Shown here one piece after another: positions 57,350-64,000 of a DNA stretch of 64,000 bases. The stretch is from NCBI RefSeq assembly GCF_002197845.1, contig NZ_NIDE01000017.1, forward strand, positions 852,712 through 916,711, in the 5' to 3' direction. Every line of letters starts with the position of its first letter. The stretch's first letter is position 1. Position numbers and translations under genes: made by a program. The stretch is from Fimbriiglobus ruber. GTDB taxonomy: Bacteria; Planctomycetota; Planctomycetia; Gemmatales; Gemmataceae. The notes below the pieces were generated by a model that worked only from the letters and a program-made list of their open reading frames with translations, did not search any database and was not told the DNA's origin.

Positions 57350-58633
57350 ATGCGTTTCTCCCGTTCGCGCCGCGCCTTCCTCCGGGCCGGGGTCGCCGGT
57401 GGGGCTTTTCTTTCGCTGCCCGCGAGCATCTACCGCACGGCTCTGGGGGCCGACGTCCCGCCGAGCGAGAAGGTCCGCCTCGGGTTCATCGGCCTCGGCG
57501 GCCAGGGCACCGGGAACATGAACGCGTTCCTGAAGCACTCCCACGCGACGGTCGCCGCCGTCTGCGACGTGGACAGCTCCCACCTCGCCAAGGCGGCCGG
57601 CGTCGTCGAGAAGGCGACCAAGAAGGCGCCGCAAGCGGAGAAAGACTTCCGCAAGTTGTTGGACACGAAGGACGTGGACGCGGTGGTGGTCTCCACCCCG
57701 GACCACTGGCACGCGCTGACGACCGTGGCCGCGTGCGCGGCCGGGAAGGACGTCTATTGCGAGAAGCCGCTGACGTTGGTCATCGGCGAGGGGCAGGCGA
57801 TGGTGGCGGCCGCCCGCAAGCACGGGCGGATCGTCCAGACCGGGAGCCAACAACGCTCGGACGCCCGGTTCCGGCAGGCGTGCGAACTGGCCCGCAACGG
57901 GGCGCTCGGCAAGGTCCACACGGTCAAGGTCGGGCTCCCCGGGCCGAACTTCAAGGCACCGGGCGTGCCGGACTCGACCCCGCCGGCCGAACTCGATTAC
58001 GAATTCTGGCTCGGGCCGGCCCCGGCCCGCCCGTACAACGAGAAGCGGGTCCACTACCTGTTCCGGTTCTTCTGGGACTACTCGGGCGGCCAGCAGACGA
58101 ACTTCGGCGCGCACCACCTCGACATCGCCCAGTGGGGGCTCGGGATGGACGAGTCCGGCCCAGTGTCGATCGAGGCCACGGCTCAGTTCAACAAGGAGAA
58201 GTGGTTCGAGACGCCGGAGGTGGCCAAGATCACGTACACGTACGCGAACGGCGTGAAGATCCTGTGCAGCCTGGGCAAGGGCGGGTACCCCGGCGGGACA
58301 ACGTTCGAAGGGGACAAGGGGTCGATCTTCGTCGACCGCAGCAAGATCACCGCGACCCCGCCCGAGATCCTCAAGTCGACCGGCGGCGACGTGAAGTTGT
58401 ACGTGAGTAACAACCACCACGGCAACTGGCTGGACTGCATCAAGACCCGCAAACTGCCGATCTGCGACGTGGCCATCGGCCACCGGTCGGCGACGGTCTG
58501 CCACCTCGGGAACATCGCCGTCCGGACCGGCCGCAAGATCGCGTGGGACCCGGCGAAGGAACAGATCGTGGGCGACGCCGAGGCAGCCAAGATGACGACC
58601 AAGGAGTACCGCGCGCCGTGGAAGCTGGCGTGA
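57350..58633 (+). CDS. Tat-exported Gfo/Idh/MocA family oxidoreductase
   Basis: NAD(P)-dependent dehydrogenase-type protein of 427 residues. The N-terminus carries a Tat signal (SRSRRAFLRAGVAGGAFLSL). The Rossmann domain starts with VRLGFIGLGGQGTGNMNAFL, followed by AAVCDVD and VVVSTPDHWHALTTVAACAA, then the signature VYCEKPLTLVIGEGQAMV. The C-terminal catalytic domain has GAHHLDIAQWGLG and the typical end WLDCIKTRKLPICDV. These are sugar or inositol oxidoreductases; exported forms are typical of planctomycetes and may use a tightly bound cofactor. ATG 57350 is preferred over an upstream GTG-like frame because CGGAG precedes it and the Tat signal follows at once. Confidence 0.92.
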   Translation: MRFSRSRRAFLRAGVAGGAFLSLPASIYRTALGADVPPSEKVRLGFIGLGGQGTGNMNAFLKHSHATVAAVCDVDSSHLAKAAGVVEKATKKAPQAEKDFRKLLDTKDVDAVVVSTPDHWHALTTVAACAAGKDVYCEKPLTLVIGEGQAMVAAARKHGRIVQTGSQQRSDARFRQACELARNGALGKVHTVKVGLPGPNFKAPGVPDSTPPAELDYEFWLGPAPARPYNEKRVHYLFRFFWDYSGGQQTNFGAHHLDIAQWGLGMDESGPVSIEATAQFNKEKWFETPEVAKITYTYANGVKILCSLGKGGYPGGTTFEGDKGSIFVDRSKITATPPEILKSTGGDVKLYVSNNHHGNWLDCIKTRKLPICDVAIGHRSATVCHLGNIAVRTGRKIAWDPAKEQIVGDAEAAKMTTKEYRAPWKLA

Positions 58634-58641
58634 CATGATGC

Positions 58642-58688
58642 GCAGCGTCCGCGCCCGACTATGGTTGGGCACGGACGTGGCACGCTGC
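58642..58688 (+). terminator. Imperfect hairpin after the Gfo/Idh/MocA gene
   Basis: Extended stem of two paired blocks (58642-58661 and about 58664-58688) with two mismatches, 10 bp after the stop. No T run follows, so it is only a possible terminator. Confidence 0.4.
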
Positions 58689-58777
58689 TACGAAGAGGGG
58701 AAGGTTCGCGGCTTGCGCCGGTTTTCCCTTCTCCCACACCTTTCGAACGCCATATGGACGCCACCGGAGGGCGAACC

Positions 58778-59491
58778 ATGACGGAGAGCGAATGGCTGGC
58801 GTGCAACGATCCGACGCCAATGCTAGAGTTCATCCGGGCGAAGTTCAGCGACCGAAAGTTGCGGCTCTTCGGCGTGGCGTGCTGCAAGCGGGTTTGGGAC
58901 TACCTACCGGACCCTGTGGGCCGCAATGCCTTGGAGATGGTCGAACGAGCGGCGGATGGGATGGGTTTCACTAAGCAGTTAAGAAAGGCTTGGACCGACC
59001 TTCGAAATTTCGAGGAACTTTTATATCAACGGCACGGTGAGTTCGGCTATGTCCATTACCCCCAGTGGCTAGCGACAGAAGCAGTGCAGTACTTATTTCG
59101 TGGTGGTAGGTTATCTCCGGTTGACCGCATTGGCGATGTTCCTTCGGCTATCCTTCGGTTTGTTCGGGAAGGATCCATTTCTGAATACTACGATCTGGAC
59201 GAAATTGCAGAGCAATCCGTGCTGTCATGCCTACTGCGAGAGGTGTCTGGCATCTGGCAGTCTGGCAACCCGTTCCGCCCCGTCACCTTCTCCCCGGAGT
59301 GGCACACGTCAACCGCCACTGCGCTCGCGACGCAGATGTACGAGTCGCGCGACTTTTCCGTGACGCCCATTCTCGCCGACGCACTCCAAGACGCCGGCTG
59401 CGACAACGAAGACATCCTGAACCACCTCCGCGGCGACGGCCCGCATGTTCGTGGGTGCTGGGCACTCGATCTGCTGTTGGGCAAGAAGTAA
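58778..59491 (+). CDS. Gemmataceae hypothetical protein
   Basis: Soluble protein of 237 residues. It belongs to a lineage-specific family I recall from Gemmataceae, beginning MTESEWLACNDPTPMLEFIR followed by SDRKLRLFGVACCKRVW, and ending FSVTPILADALQDAGCDNED then GPHVRGCWALDLLLGKK. The ending motif is strongly conserved in that family. No function is known. ATG 58778 is supported by CGGAGGG at 58764-58770; an upstream ATG would add 39 poor-quality residues. It lies between an exported oxidoreductase and a convergent MFS transporter. Many paralogues with the same design occur per genome, so mobility or recombination is plausible. Confidence 0.82.
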   Translation: MTESEWLACNDPTPMLEFIRAKFSDRKLRLFGVACCKRVWDYLPDPVGRNALEMVERAADGMGFTKQLRKAWTDLRNFEELLYQRHGEFGYVHYPQWLATEAVQYLFRGGRLSPVDRIGDVPSAILRFVREGSISEYYDLDEIAEQSVLSCLLREVSGIWQSGNPFRPVTFSPEWHTSTATALATQMYESRDFSVTPILADALQDAGCDNEDILNHLRGDGPHVRGCWALDLLLGKK

Positions 59492-59498
59492 CGCCTAC

Positions 59499-61037
59499 TC
59501 ACCGGAACAGGGCCGCTGCCTTCGCCAGCGTCTGGCTCACGCCCCACGCGAGGGGCACGCCCACCCACAGCCAGCCGACGACCAGCCGTACCGCCGCCCC
59601 CGACGCCGGGGCGATCGCAACCTCGACACTCCCCGCCGACTTGTCGGCCGCCTGGACGCCCGATTCGGTGTTCGCTTCCTTGATCTGCTCGCTGGTGGCG
59701 TGGAACCGCTCGTGTACCGCCCTGACCAGGAAGTTGCAGATCGCCCCGAGTCCGAGCAACCCCGCCATGATGTACAGGGTCAGGTTGTACACGTCGGCCG
59801 TCGGCGCGCCGTTGTGGACCTGGTATTCGCGCAGCTCGTTGACCAGCACCGGCCCGGCCACGCCGGCACACGACCACGCCGTCAACAGCCGGCCGTGGAT
59901 CGCCCCTACCTGGGCGGTGCCGAACAGGTCGCGGAGGTACGCCGGGATGGTCGCGAACCCGCCGCCGTACATGCTCATGATGACCGCGCACGCGGCGATG
60001 AACGCGACCGGGTGGCCGCTGCCGCCCGCGGTCGGGAGCAGGGCGTACAGCGAGCCGCCGAGCAGGAAGTAGATCGCATAGGTCGGCTTGCGGCCGAGGT
60101 AGTCCGAACACGACGACCAGAGGAACCGGCCGCCCATGTTGAACAGGCTCAGCAGTCCCACGAACCCGGCCGCGGCCGCCGCCGTCACCGCCCCGGGGAA
60201 CAAGTCCTGGATCATCGGCGAAGCCTGCTCCAGGATGCCGATCCCGGCCGTCACATTCAGGAACAGGACGGCCCACAACAGGTAAAACTGCGGCGTCTTG
60301 ATCGCCTGGTCCGCCAGGACGTGGGCGGACGTGACGAGCCTGGTCGTGTGGGTCGACGGCACGTACCCGGCAGGCTTCCACCCCGGGGCCGGCAGGCGGA
60401 CGTTGACGGCCCCGTACAGCATGAACACGAAGTAGATCCCGCCCATCGTCAGGAACGTCTCGGCCACGCCAACGGACGTCGGGCTCTTGTAGTACTCCAT
60501 CAGTGCGTTCGCCAGCGGCGACCCGATCATCGCCCCGCCGCCGAACCCCATGATCGCCAGCCCGGTCGCCATGCCCGGCCGGTCCGGGAACCACTTGATG
60601 AGCGTCGACACGGGCGAGATGTACCCGAGCCCGAGGCCGATCCCGCCGAGGACGCCGTACCCCAGGTAAACGAGCCAGATCTGGTGCAGGGAGACGCCGG
60701 CCGCGGCCACCAGGAACCCGCCGCCGAAGCAGGCGGCCGCCGCCAGCATCGCCCTCCGCGGTCCGACCCGCTCCAGCCACGTGCCGAACAGAGCCGCCGA
60801 CAAGCCCAGGACGACGATCGCGATGCTGAAAATCCAGGCGAGCGTGGGCTGCGACCAGTCCCCCGGGGCCGGCGCGTCGACGCCGATGACCCGAGTCAGC
60901 GGGAGCTTGAAGACGCTGAAGGCGTACACCTGGCCGATGGCGAGGTGGATCGCGAGCGCGGCCGGCGGGACGAGCCAGCGGTTGAAGCCCGGAGCGGCAA
61001 TGGTGCGCCGGCGGTCGAGGACGGAGAGTAGGGACAT
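59499..61037 (-). CDS. OFA-family MFS transporter
   Basis: Major facilitator of 512 residues with 12 predicted membrane helices. Typical oxalate/formate antiporter (OFA) features are the first helix PPAALAIHLAIGQVYAFSVF, LERVGPRRAMLAAA (motif A), YISPVSTLIKWFPDRPGMAT and GGGAMIGSPLANALM, with a large cytoplasmic loop and helices MSMYGGGFATIPAYLRDLFG and VGAIHGRLLTAWSCAGV later. The family transports small carboxylates. The ATG at 61037 is chosen because it lies directly before the hydrophobic start; ATGs at 61046 and 61265 are possible. It stands alone, upstream of the DUF4190-like and ActA genes but on the opposite strand. Confidence 0.9.
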   Translation of the reverse strand: MSLLSVLDRRRTIAAPGFNRWLVPPAALAIHLAIGQVYAFSVFKLPLTRVIGVDAPAPGDWSQPTLAWIFSIAIVVLGLSAALFGTWLERVGPRRAMLAAAACFGGGFLVAAAGVSLHQIWLVYLGYGVLGGIGLGLGYISPVSTLIKWFPDRPGMATGLAIMGFGGGAMIGSPLANALMEYYKSPTSVGVAETFLTMGGIYFVFMLYGAVNVRLPAPGWKPAGYVPSTHTTRLVTSAHVLADQAIKTPQFYLLWAVLFLNVTAGIGILEQASPMIQDLFPGAVTAAAAAGFVGLLSLFNMGGRFLWSSCSDYLGRKPTYAIYFLLGGSLYALLPTAGGSGHPVAFIAACAVIMSMYGGGFATIPAYLRDLFGTAQVGAIHGRLLTAWSCAGVAGPVLVNELREYQVHNGAPTADVYNLTLYIMAGLLGLGAICNFLVRAVHERFHATSEQIKEANTESGVQAADKSAGSVEVAIAPASGAAVRLVVGWLWVGVPLAWGVSQTLAKAAALFR

Positions 61038-61534
61038 GGCGGGCATGAGTCTCGCGGCACGCGGGAGATCGGGCTGCGCGGCAAGGCTTTGGACGTCCGC
61101 GCGGGAAAAAATGGTTCTTCTAGTATTCATACCAATGGCGTCGGATCCTCCAACATTTCGGCGAACCGGGGCACTCTGGTTCGTTAGCGGCTGCGCGGCA
61201 CGCGACTCGCAATACCGAGATGTCACTGAACGATATTTCGCGGGAATCCGGGCAAAAGTCGCCACTACAGGGTGGTGATCGTCTCGAAATCGGGACGGGG
61301 AAAAGCATACCGTTCCCGAAACTGAGAAATCGGAATCGGGTGCGTTGCGGGTGGCGGAAAATGCCGCAGTTAGCGCGGCTTACGTCACCGCGGTTAGGCC
61401 CGCGAGCGGGCCTCGGATTTTACTTTTGAACCGCTTTCCGGGACGCCCGGAGTTGCTAGAACGTTACCCACACCGCCGCCGAAACTCGCGCCGGCTGAGT
61501 GGATTTCTTTACCTCACCGTCGGGAAGGCGGCTC
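61038..61534. other. Intergenic region between divergent OFA transporter and small membrane protein
   Basis: About 500 bp without a supported gene. It contains the promoters of the OFA gene (minus) and of the alternative complex III cluster (plus) by position. The ribosome-site-like GGGAAGG at 61521-61527 precedes the ATG at 61535. Confidence 0.5.
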
Positions 61535-61873
61535 ATGGCCACTCCTGTCACCGATGCCCACCCGAACTCGCCCGCGGTCCCCGCGGTCGCGGCCCAGTCG
61601 ACGACGAAGCGCGGTTTCGCCGCGGCCTCGCTGTCGCTGGCCCTCTGGGGCTCGCTCGTGTTCTGGTGGTATCCGTTCGGGTTCGCCCTCGCGACCACCG
61701 GCGTGATCCTCGGGGTGATCTCCGTTTGCCTCGGGTTCCGCTCCGGGCGGTACGGCGAGAACCTGGCTTGGGCCGGGATCGCCATCGGCACGGTCGGGTG
61801 CAGCATGGCCGTCGCCATCTACCGGTTCCAGCAGCTGGCGCTGGACGGTATCGTTCCCACGATGATGCCGTAA
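61535..61873 (+). CDS. Small membrane protein (DUF4190-like)
   Basis: Protein of 112 residues with two clear membrane helices (about 27-58 and 72-97). It reads AAASLSLALWGSLVFWWYPF and ALATTGVILGVISVCLGFRS, then ENLAWAGIAIGTVGCSMAVA, close to DUF4190-type two-helix proteins. It is 72 bp before the pentahaem cytochrome gene on the same strand, so it may be the first gene of the ACIII operon. There is no known ACIII subunit of this type, so its link is by position only. GGGAAGG at 61521 supports ATG 61535. Confidence 0.75.
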   Translation: MATPVTDAHPNSPAVPAVAAQSTTKRGFAAASLSLALWGSLVFWWYPFGFALATTGVILGVISVCLGFRSGRYGENLAWAGIAIGTVGCSMAVAIYRFQQLALDGIVPTMMP

Positions 61874-61945
61874 CGAAACCACACGCGTAGTCGGACCGTA
61901 CCGAACACACCGCCCACTGGGTCGGCGATAGCGAGGGAGGCAGTA

Positions 61946-62635
61946 ATGCCCCAAGTGTTCCCGAAGAGCATGAACATCGTGGCCCGGCTGTGCGTGCTGG
62001 GCCTCCCGCTGCTGGCGGCGTCGGGGGCCGTCGGCGCGGCCGCGTTCTACCGGTCGGACTACACGACCGGGGCCCGCGAGGTCGTCGAGCAGCCGGTCCC
62101 GTTCAGCCACAAGCACCACGTGGCCCAGCTCGGGATCGACTGCAAGTATTGCCACACGGCGTTCGAGACGTCCGCCTCGGCCGGGTTCCCGCCGACGCAG
62201 ACGTGCATGAACTGCCACCAGCAGATGTGGCAGGCGGCCGACCTGCTCGCGCCGGTCCGCGACGGCTACCAGAAGAACGTCCCGATCACCTGGACCAAGA
62301 TCCACAACGTCCCGGACTACACGTACTTCAACCACTCGATCCACGTCGCCAAGGGCGTCGGGTGCGCGTCGTGCCACGGGGCCATCGACGACATGAACCT
62401 CGTCTTCCAGAGCAAGACCCTCCTCATGGAGTGGTGCCTCGACTGCCACCGGGCGCCCGAGAAGCACCTGCGGCCGCAGGAGGAAGTGACCAACATGGCG
62501 TGGAAGGCGTCCGACAAGATCAATCCGGCGACCGGCAAGCCCTACGACCAGCTCACGCTCGGCAAGGAGCTGAAGGAAGCCCACATGGTCCGCAACCCGG
62601 ACGTGATTACGAACTGCTCGATCTGCCACCGCTAA
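61946..62635 (+). CDS. actA: Pentahaem cytochrome c, alternative complex III subunit ActA
   Basis: Protein of 229 residues with an N-terminal membrane anchor or signal segment (about 10-33, VARLCVLGLPLLAASGAVGA). It has five CxxCH motifs: CKYCH, CMNCH, CASCH, CLDCH and CSICH, and several distal His ligands (FSHKHH, NHSIHV). This matches ActA, the pentahaem subunit of alternative complex III, which moves electrons from menaquinol or quinol to periplasmic acceptors or an oxidase. It is followed directly by the ActB gene (82 bp), the usual order of act operons, confirming the identity. Confidence 0.93.
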   Translation: MPQVFPKSMNIVARLCVLGLPLLAASGAVGAAAFYRSDYTTGAREVVEQPVPFSHKHHVAQLGIDCKYCHTAFETSASAGFPPTQTCMNCHQQMWQAADLLAPVRDGYQKNVPITWTKIHNVPDYTYFNHSIHVAKGVGCASCHGAIDDMNLVFQSKTLLMEWCLDCHRAPEKHLRPQEEVTNMAWKASDKINPATGKPYDQLTLGKELKEAHMVRNPDVITNCSICHR

Positions 62636-62717
62636 GTGCGTTCGCCCCGAGTCCCGAACGCGGTCGGCCCGGGGTGTGGAGCCTGGAACTCGTTTTAGTT
62701 AGCCGAGGATCCGACGA

Positions 62718-64000
62718 ATGCCCTCCGAACTGAAGCTTGACGCGGCCCCGGCCGCCCCGCCGCGGGCGGGGACGGCGGCGGGCCGGCCGGAGCCGGAGTT
62801 CTGGCAGTCCATCGACCAGTGGATGGACACGCCGCAGTTCCGGGACATGATGAAGGACGAGTTCCCGGAAGACGCGGCCGAGTGGCTCGACCCGGTCAGC
62901 CGCCGCCAGTTCCTGTCGCTGATGGGCGCGTCCGTCGCCCTGGCGGGTGCGGTCGGGTGTAACCCGTCGCTCAAGCCGGCCTCCCGTAAGAAGGTCGTCC
63001 CGTTCGTCCGCCAGCCGGACCAGATGATCCCCGGCGTTCCCCTGTTCTTCTCGACCGCCGTCTCCCAGGCCGGCGGGATCGGGCTCGGGGTGCTGGTCAA
63101 GAGCGTCGAAGGCCGGCCGATCAAGGTCGAGGGCAACCCGAACCACCCCGGCAGCCTCGGCGCGACCGACCTGTACGCCCAGGCGAGCATCCTCGGCGTG
63201 TACGACCCGGACCGCTCGAAGCAGGTCAAGCACGAGGGCCGCGCGGGCACGTTCGACTCCGCCATCGACGCCCTCCGGTCTGCCCTGAACACACAGAAAG
63301 CGAAGCAGGGTGAGGGTCTCCGGATCGTCACCGAGACGACCACCTCGCCGACCCTGATCCTGCTCATCGAAGACTTCCTGAAGCGGAACCCCAAGGCCAA
63401 GTGGGTCCAGTACGAAACGCTGTCCCGCGACAACCCCCGGCGGGCGGGCGAACGGGCCTTCGGCAAGTACGTCAACCCGATCTACCACTTCGACAAGGCG
63501 AAGGTCGCTCTGGCGCTGGACTCGGACTTCCTGTCCGCCACCGGGCCGGGCAACGTCCGCTACGCCCGCGAGTTCATGGCCGGCCGCAAGGTCCGCGAGA
63601 TCGCCGCGTCGCTCAAGGCGGGCGACGGCGTCGAAGCCAAGGACATGAACCGGCTGTACGCCGTCGAGTCGATGCTGACCAGCACCGGGGGCACCGCCGA
63701 CCACCGCCTGCCGCTGAAGCCGAGCGAGGTCGAAGCCTTCGCGGTGGCCCTGGCGAAAGAACTCGGGGTCGCCGGTCTGCCCGCTGGGGGCAAGCTGCCG
63801 AAGTCGGCCGAGGAGTGGATCAAGCCGCTGGCCGCCGACCTGAGCAAGGCGAAGGGCCAGTCGGTCGTGGTAGTCGGCGACCACCAACCGCCCGCCGTCC
63901 ACCTGCTCGCCCACGCAATCAACGAGAAACTCGGGGCGTTCGGGTCGACCGTCACCTTCACCGAGCCGGTTGAGACCCGCCCGGCCGACCAGCTCGCCGA
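62718..64000 (+). CDS. actB: Alternative complex III iron-sulfur/molybdopterin-like subunit ActB (partial)
   Basis: 5' part of ActB, open at the window end (427 codons visible). It begins with MPSELKLDAAPAAPPRAGTA and WQSIDQWMDTPQFRDMMKDE. A variant Tat motif follows, SRRQFLSLMGASVALAGAVG with C-N-P as possible lipobox. Next come the conserved VVPFVRQPDQMIPGVPLFFS and VLVKSVEGRPIKVEGNPNHP of the molybdopterin-oxidoreductase-like domain. ActB normally lacks the molybdenum cofactor and carries three 4Fe-4S and one 3Fe-4S cluster in its second half, which is outside the window. It forms the electron-transfer arm of alternative complex III with ActA (82 bp upstream); the remaining act genes should follow. 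Confidence 0.93.
   Translation, partial: MPSELKLDAAPAAPPRAGTAAGRPEPEFWQSIDQWMDTPQFRDMMKDEFPEDAAEWLDPVSRRQFLSLMGASVALAGAVGCNPSLKPASRKKVVPFVRQPDQMIPGVPLFFSTAVSQAGGIGLGVLVKSVEGRPIKVEGNPNHPGSLGATDLYAQASILGVYDPDRSKQVKHEGRAGTFDSAIDALRSALNTQKAKQGEGLRIVTETTTSPTLILLIEDFLKRNPKAKWVQYETLSRDNPRRAGERAFGKYVNPIYHFDKAKVALALDSDFLSATGPGNVRYAREFMAGRKVREIAASLKAGDGVEAKDMNRLYAVESMLTSTGGTADHRLPLKPSEVEAFAVALAKELGVAGLPAGGKLPKSAEEWIKPLAADLSKAKGQSVVVVGDHQPPAVHLLAHAINEKLGAFGSTVTFTEPVETRPADQLA

Noticed and set aside
59445..61031. Long plus-strand frame opposite the OFA transporter
   Set aside because: Arg/Asp/His-rich shadow of a membrane protein gene with clear hydrophobic helices on the minus strand.

Overview
The window looks like chromosome from a planctomycete of the Gemmataceae (a Gemmata or Fimbriiglobus type organism). 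The evidence is very GC-rich DNA, two PSD1 (DUF1549/DUF1553 cytochrome) plus DUF1501 pairs, a DUF1592-type cytochrome protein, an ECF sigma factor fused to a membrane segment and DUF1559-like domain, DUF4058 and lineage-typical hypothetical proteins, an alternative complex III locus, and many GTG starts with weak Shine-Dalgarno sites. The genus is inferred, not demonstrated.

Layout. 1-3.4 kb: 3' part of a frameshifted RlmL-type rRNA methyltransferase, a secreted thioredoxin-fold protein, an ICMT-like membrane methyltransferase and a DUF4058 protein. 3.5-10 kb: a GntR regulator overlapping a PSD1 cytochrome gene, whose DUF1501 partner has been pushed away by a hypothetical gene bracketed by 138-bp inverted repeats. 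10-12 kb: small hypothetical genes (one remodelled by a 79-bp tandem duplication), short direct repeats and a DinB-like gene. 12.2-15.9 kb: a tight two-gene unit, a DjlA-like membrane protein (HHH, TerB, J-like domain without HPD) followed by a complete BrxL (AAA+/Lon-like) without any other BREX gene. This is the strongest candidate for an undescribed system. 16.2-17.6 kb: an insertion-sequence transposase. 18.2-25.8 kb: a PilM-type gene and two single-pass membrane proteins, all with Gly/Pro/Met-rich low-complexity segments, probably a type IV pilus or secretion assembly platform. 26-31 kb: TatD, then four tandem paralogues that share two zinc ribbons but carry different membrane modules.

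31-47 kb: metallophosphoesterase; fused ECF sigma factor; a pyrE-PII operon; CRTAC1 protein; D-amino-acid dehydrogenase; DUF1592 cytochrome protein; small anti-sigma-like protein; CPA2 antiporter; pyrF; a MocR regulator divergent from a CMD/AhpD-like plus cupin pair; and a GT2 glycosyltransferase. 47.5-52 kb: the second PSD1-DUF1501 pair, here intact with a 4-bp overlap. 52-57 kb: a SUKH protein overlapping an unknown partner, a CocE/NonD hydrolase, a 65-residue protein with its own terminator, and a duplicated HNH-type protein with a C-terminal HTH. 57-64 kb: a Tat-exported Gfo/Idh/MocA oxidoreductase, a Gemmataceae hypothetical, an OFA-family MFS transporter, a small membrane protein, and the start of alternative complex III (pentahaem ActA, then ActB running off the window).

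Intergenic spaces are rich in long, perfect or near-perfect inverted repeats, several with compensatory differences between copies, which points to dispersed hairpin-forming elements. No rRNA, tRNA or CRISPR array was recognised.
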